A stretch of DNA of 63,051 nt from an uncultured Alistipes sp. (GTDB taxonomy: Bacteria > Bacteroidota > Bacteroidia > Bacteroidales > Rikenellaceae): positions 1 through 63,051 of the forward strand of contig CAJUMU010000010.1 in the NCBI GenBank assembly GCA_910587675.1. The letters are read 5' to 3'. This document shows positions 61,207 through 63,051 of this stretch, one piece after another. The translations under genes and the position numbers were made by a program. The notes beneath the pieces are model-generated. The model worked only from the letters and a program-made list of their open reading frames with translations, searched no databases and was not told the DNA's origin. Each line of letters opens with the position of its first letter. The first letter of the stretch is position 1.

Positions 61207-62208
61207 ATGGAACAAAGATTAATATTATATAATTCGGACGACGGGGAAAGCCGTGTCTCTTTGTTGGCGCGCGACGGGTCGGTTTGGCTGAGTCAATCTC
61301 AGTTGGCCGAACTTTTTGCCACCTCAACGGCCAATGTTAGCCAACATACAACCAATATACTAAAAGATAATGAATTAACCGCGGATTCAGTTGTTAAGAA
61401 TTACTTAACAACTGGTGCCGATGGCAAATCTTATCAGGTCAAATTCTATTCTTTAGAGATGATTTTAGCCGTCGGATTTCGTGTGCGGTCGATTCGCGGC
61501 GTGCAGTTCCGCCAGTGGGCAAATCGCAATCTTTCGGAATATTTGCGCAAAGGCTTCATAATCGACGACGAGCGATTGAAGAATCCCGACGGCCGCCCCG
61601 ATTATTTTGATGAATTACTTGCCCGTATCCGCGATATTCGAGCTTCGGAAAAGAGGTTCTATCAAAAAGTGCGCGATTTGTTTGCTTTGAGTAGCGATTA
61701 CGATAAAACAGATAAAGCGACACAAATGTTTTACGCAGAAACGCAAAATAAACTTCTGTATGCTGTAACGGGTAAGACATCGGGGGAAATTATTATGCAA
61801 CGAGCGGACGCCAAGGCCCCGAATATGGGTTTAACGTCTTGGAAAGGTTCGATCGTTCGTAAACAAGATGTTGCAATCGCGAAAAACTATCTGACACACG
61901 ACGAACTCGACTCGTTAAACCGTTTGGTTGTTATCTTCTTGGAAACAGCCGAATTTCGGGCAAAGAATCGCAATGACCTGACGATGGGATTTTGGCGGGA
62001 GAATGTCGATAAAATTCTACTTTCGAACGATCAACGTTTATTATCCAATGCGGGGAGCGTGAGTAAACAGCAGAGAGAGGATTATGCGTACCGAATTTAT
62101 GATGAATTTGACGCCCGCCGAAAACATAAAGATGCTATCGATGCAGACCGTGAGGATATGGAGCAATTAAAAGAATTGGAGGCCGAAATAAAATTGCGTA
62201 TTCGATAA
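61207..62208 (+). CDS. RhuM-family protein
   Basis: 333 residues. The N-terminal part (LLARDGSVWLSQSQLAELFATSTANVSQHTTNILKDNEL) is a helix-turn-helix-like domain. The diagnostic RhuM segment YSLEMILAVGFRVRSIRGVQFRQWAN is at about residues 83-108, followed by EKRFYQKVRDLFALSSDYD and FYAETQNKLLYAVTGKTSGEII. RhuM-like proteins (named from Salmonella) are common on integrative elements and may work in toxin-antitoxin or Fic-like defence contexts, but no biochemical role is established. GC content is lower than in the chromosomal part. Confidence 0.9.
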   Translation: MEQRLILYNSDDGESRVSLLARDGSVWLSQSQLAELFATSTANVSQHTTNILKDNELTADSVVKNYLTTGADGKSYQVKFYSLEMILAVGFRVRSIRGVQFRQWANRNLSEYLRKGFIIDDERLKNPDGRPDYFDELLARIRDIRASEKRFYQKVRDLFALSSDYDKTDKATQMFYAETQNKLLYAVTGKTSGEIIMQRADAKAPNMGLTSWKGSIVRKQDVAIAKNYLTHDELDSLNRLVVIFLETAEFRAKNRNDLTMGFWRENVDKILLSNDQRLLSNAGSVSKQQREDYAYRIYDEFDARRKHKDAIDADREDMEQLKELEAEIKLRIR

Positions 62209-62236
62209 CGCATAAACCTCTTATGGGTCCAACCTT

Positions 62237-62266
62237 AAAGGCGTGCGATACTGTTGCGCGCCTTTT
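62237..62266 (+). terminator. Terminator after the RhuM gene
   Basis: AAAGGCGTGC pairs with GCGCGCCTTT (one G-U pair) around a 9-base loop and is followed by T. Confidence 0.8.
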
Positions 62267-62354
62267 GCGTTCTTATATTCAACGAGGGGAAATTTTCCCC
62301 CGTCGGCTTGATGCCCTCAAACTTGCGGGGGCTTGTTACGTGTTCGCGTTTCAC

Positions 62355-62558
62355 TCATTCGCGGAATCTGCGCCCGAAAAACTTTGCAAACTCGTATTTG
62401 TCGATATTACCCTCGTCGTCGGTAATGATATCGGCCACCCGCGAAAGTATTCCGCGCACCAAATCGGACATATTCACGTCGGTGTCGTTGCAAATGCTGT
62501 TTAGCTGCGTCGCGGTAAACGGGTCGAGCCGCACCGATATACGATCTATTTTCCTCAT
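62355..62558 (-). CDS. Ribbon-helix-helix-like small protein
   Basis: 67 residues from the ATG ending at 62558. The N-terminus KIDRISVRLDPFTATQLNSICNDTDVNMSDLVRGIL has the strand-helix-helix layout of ribbon-helix-helix DNA-binding proteins such as MobC-type accessory factors or plasmid regulators. A possible -7 box TACTTTTG is on the minus strand at 62576-62583. It converges on the RhuM gene. A mobilisation role is a guess from context. Confidence 0.7.
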   Translation of the reverse strand: MRKIDRISVRLDPFTATQLNSICNDTDVNMSDLVRGILSRVADIITDDEGNIDKYEFAKFFGRRFRE

Positions 62559-63051
62559 AAAGCCGATATTTTCTACAAAAGTAGCTCAAAACCTCGGAAC
62601 GGGATTCACTCGGATTGTCCCGTTTTGGCTTTTTCGAAAAAAGTTCCGCGTGTGTAAACTGTGGCGGGGGCGAGGTTTGCACCGAATAAACAAAAGAAAA
62701 CGCACCCCATACCCCCTATGCGCACACTCTCGGGCCGCCCGCCGTAGGTGCGCCGCTTGCTCCTTAAGTAGTTGGGGTACAGTCTCAACGCATACGTCTA
62801 TGGGCGGGCACGTGTATCGCCCTTGTGGGCGTTGTGTTTCGTACTTGTATCCCGCTTGGTGTGTCTCCCGTTAAATATTACCTGCCTCGTTTCGTGCATT
62901 TTTGCGCGTTTTTTATCATTTTTTTGTTTATTTTATGGGCATGAAAACGAAGCGTACAACAATATGAAGAACGTTTGAATGTGTAAACCTTTGATAATTC
63001 GGTAAGTAGGTGAGGGTGGTGGGGTAGAGGACAGGAAAACGAAACGCACAA
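62559..63051. other. Non-coding end of the window within the mobile element
   Basis: I see no convincing gene here. Short open frames on both strands do not look like proteins. The stretch 62895-62940 is T-rich (TTTTTTATCATTTTTTTG), and the window ends in a purine-rich G/T stretch. An origin of transfer or the start of a mobilisation gene beyond the edge is possible but not shown. Confidence 0.35.

Noticed and set aside
62559..63051. Possible origin of transfer near the window end
   Set aside because: No clear inverted repeat with a nick-like site and no relaxase gene is visible; the evidence is too weak.

Overview
The window looks like a chromosomal segment of a GC-rich Bacteroidales, most likely a gut Rikenellaceae/Alistipes-type organism. 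Reasons: many genes are preceded by the Bacteroidetes promoter signature TAnnTTTG (often with TTTG or TTG about 19-20 bases upstream), classical Shine-Dalgarno sites are mostly absent, and the gene content is typical of the group (NusG-like capsule regulator, Wzx and EpsG capsule genes, GH2 sugar catabolism, DUF5020, an MqnP/UbiA-type prenyltransferase). The genus is an inference; no rRNA is present.

Layout. (1) 1-13.3 kb: mostly housekeeping genes. These are a dihydroorotate dehydrogenase-like gene, a very AT-rich two-gene island (secreted repeat protein plus GIY-YIG/T5orf172 protein) preceded by a promoter and a long nested hairpin, an acetyltransferase/ROK pair, tRNA-Gln, a lipocalin, a minus-strand run of AraC regulator, radical SAM protein, dxs and a secreted propeller-like protein, and asnB. 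(2) 13.4-35.8 kb: one large capsule/exopolysaccharide locus, all on the plus strand and mostly with overlapping or touching genes. It is headed by a candidate invertible DNA segment with 16-bp inverted repeats. Next comes an unusual protein fusing a degenerate tyrosine-recombinase fold to a NusG/UpxY-like NGN-KOW antiterminator. Then follow an orphan protein, ATP-grasp, polysaccharide deacetylase, Wzx flippase, acyltransferases, pyruvyl transferase, EpsG-type polymerase, five or six glycosyltransferases, UDP-glucuronate synthesis and epimerisation, and rmlACDB for dTDP-L-rhamnose. No priming glycosyltransferase or export (Wza/Wzc) gene is in the locus. (3) 35.9-43.6 kb: pheT, an EamA transporter, a UbiA-family prenyltransferase, an outer-membrane barrel protein, and a uraA/DUF5020 pair. 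(4) 43.7-53.4 kb: a galactoside-utilisation operon with two tandem GH2 enzymes, galactose mutarotase, a six-hairpin glycosidase, galactokinase and a sialate O-acetylesterase, without SusC/SusD. (5) 53.7-57.9 kb: bamD-rpoZ-coaBC-recN.

(6) 58.0-63.05 kb: a mobile element begins. A GH88-like gene is cut after about 117 codons, exactly where the 3' part of a tRNA-Gly (from the anticodon loop onward) begins, which is the expected shape of an integration junction. Inside the element are four tightly packed small genes of unknown function on the minus strand. They are preceded by a promoter and a roughly 150-nt region that can fold into two interleaved long stems (pseudoknot order) followed by a T-run. 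Divergent to them are an XRE regulator, an ORF6N gene broken by one stop codon, a RhuM-family gene and a ribbon-helix-helix-like gene. The element runs off the window.

Scattered between genes is a family of 60-80-bp palindromic repeats whose arms change together between copies. The most noteworthy systems are the recombinase-antiterminator fusion beside its candidate invertible segment, and the pseudoknotted leader RNA of the mobile-element small-gene operon.
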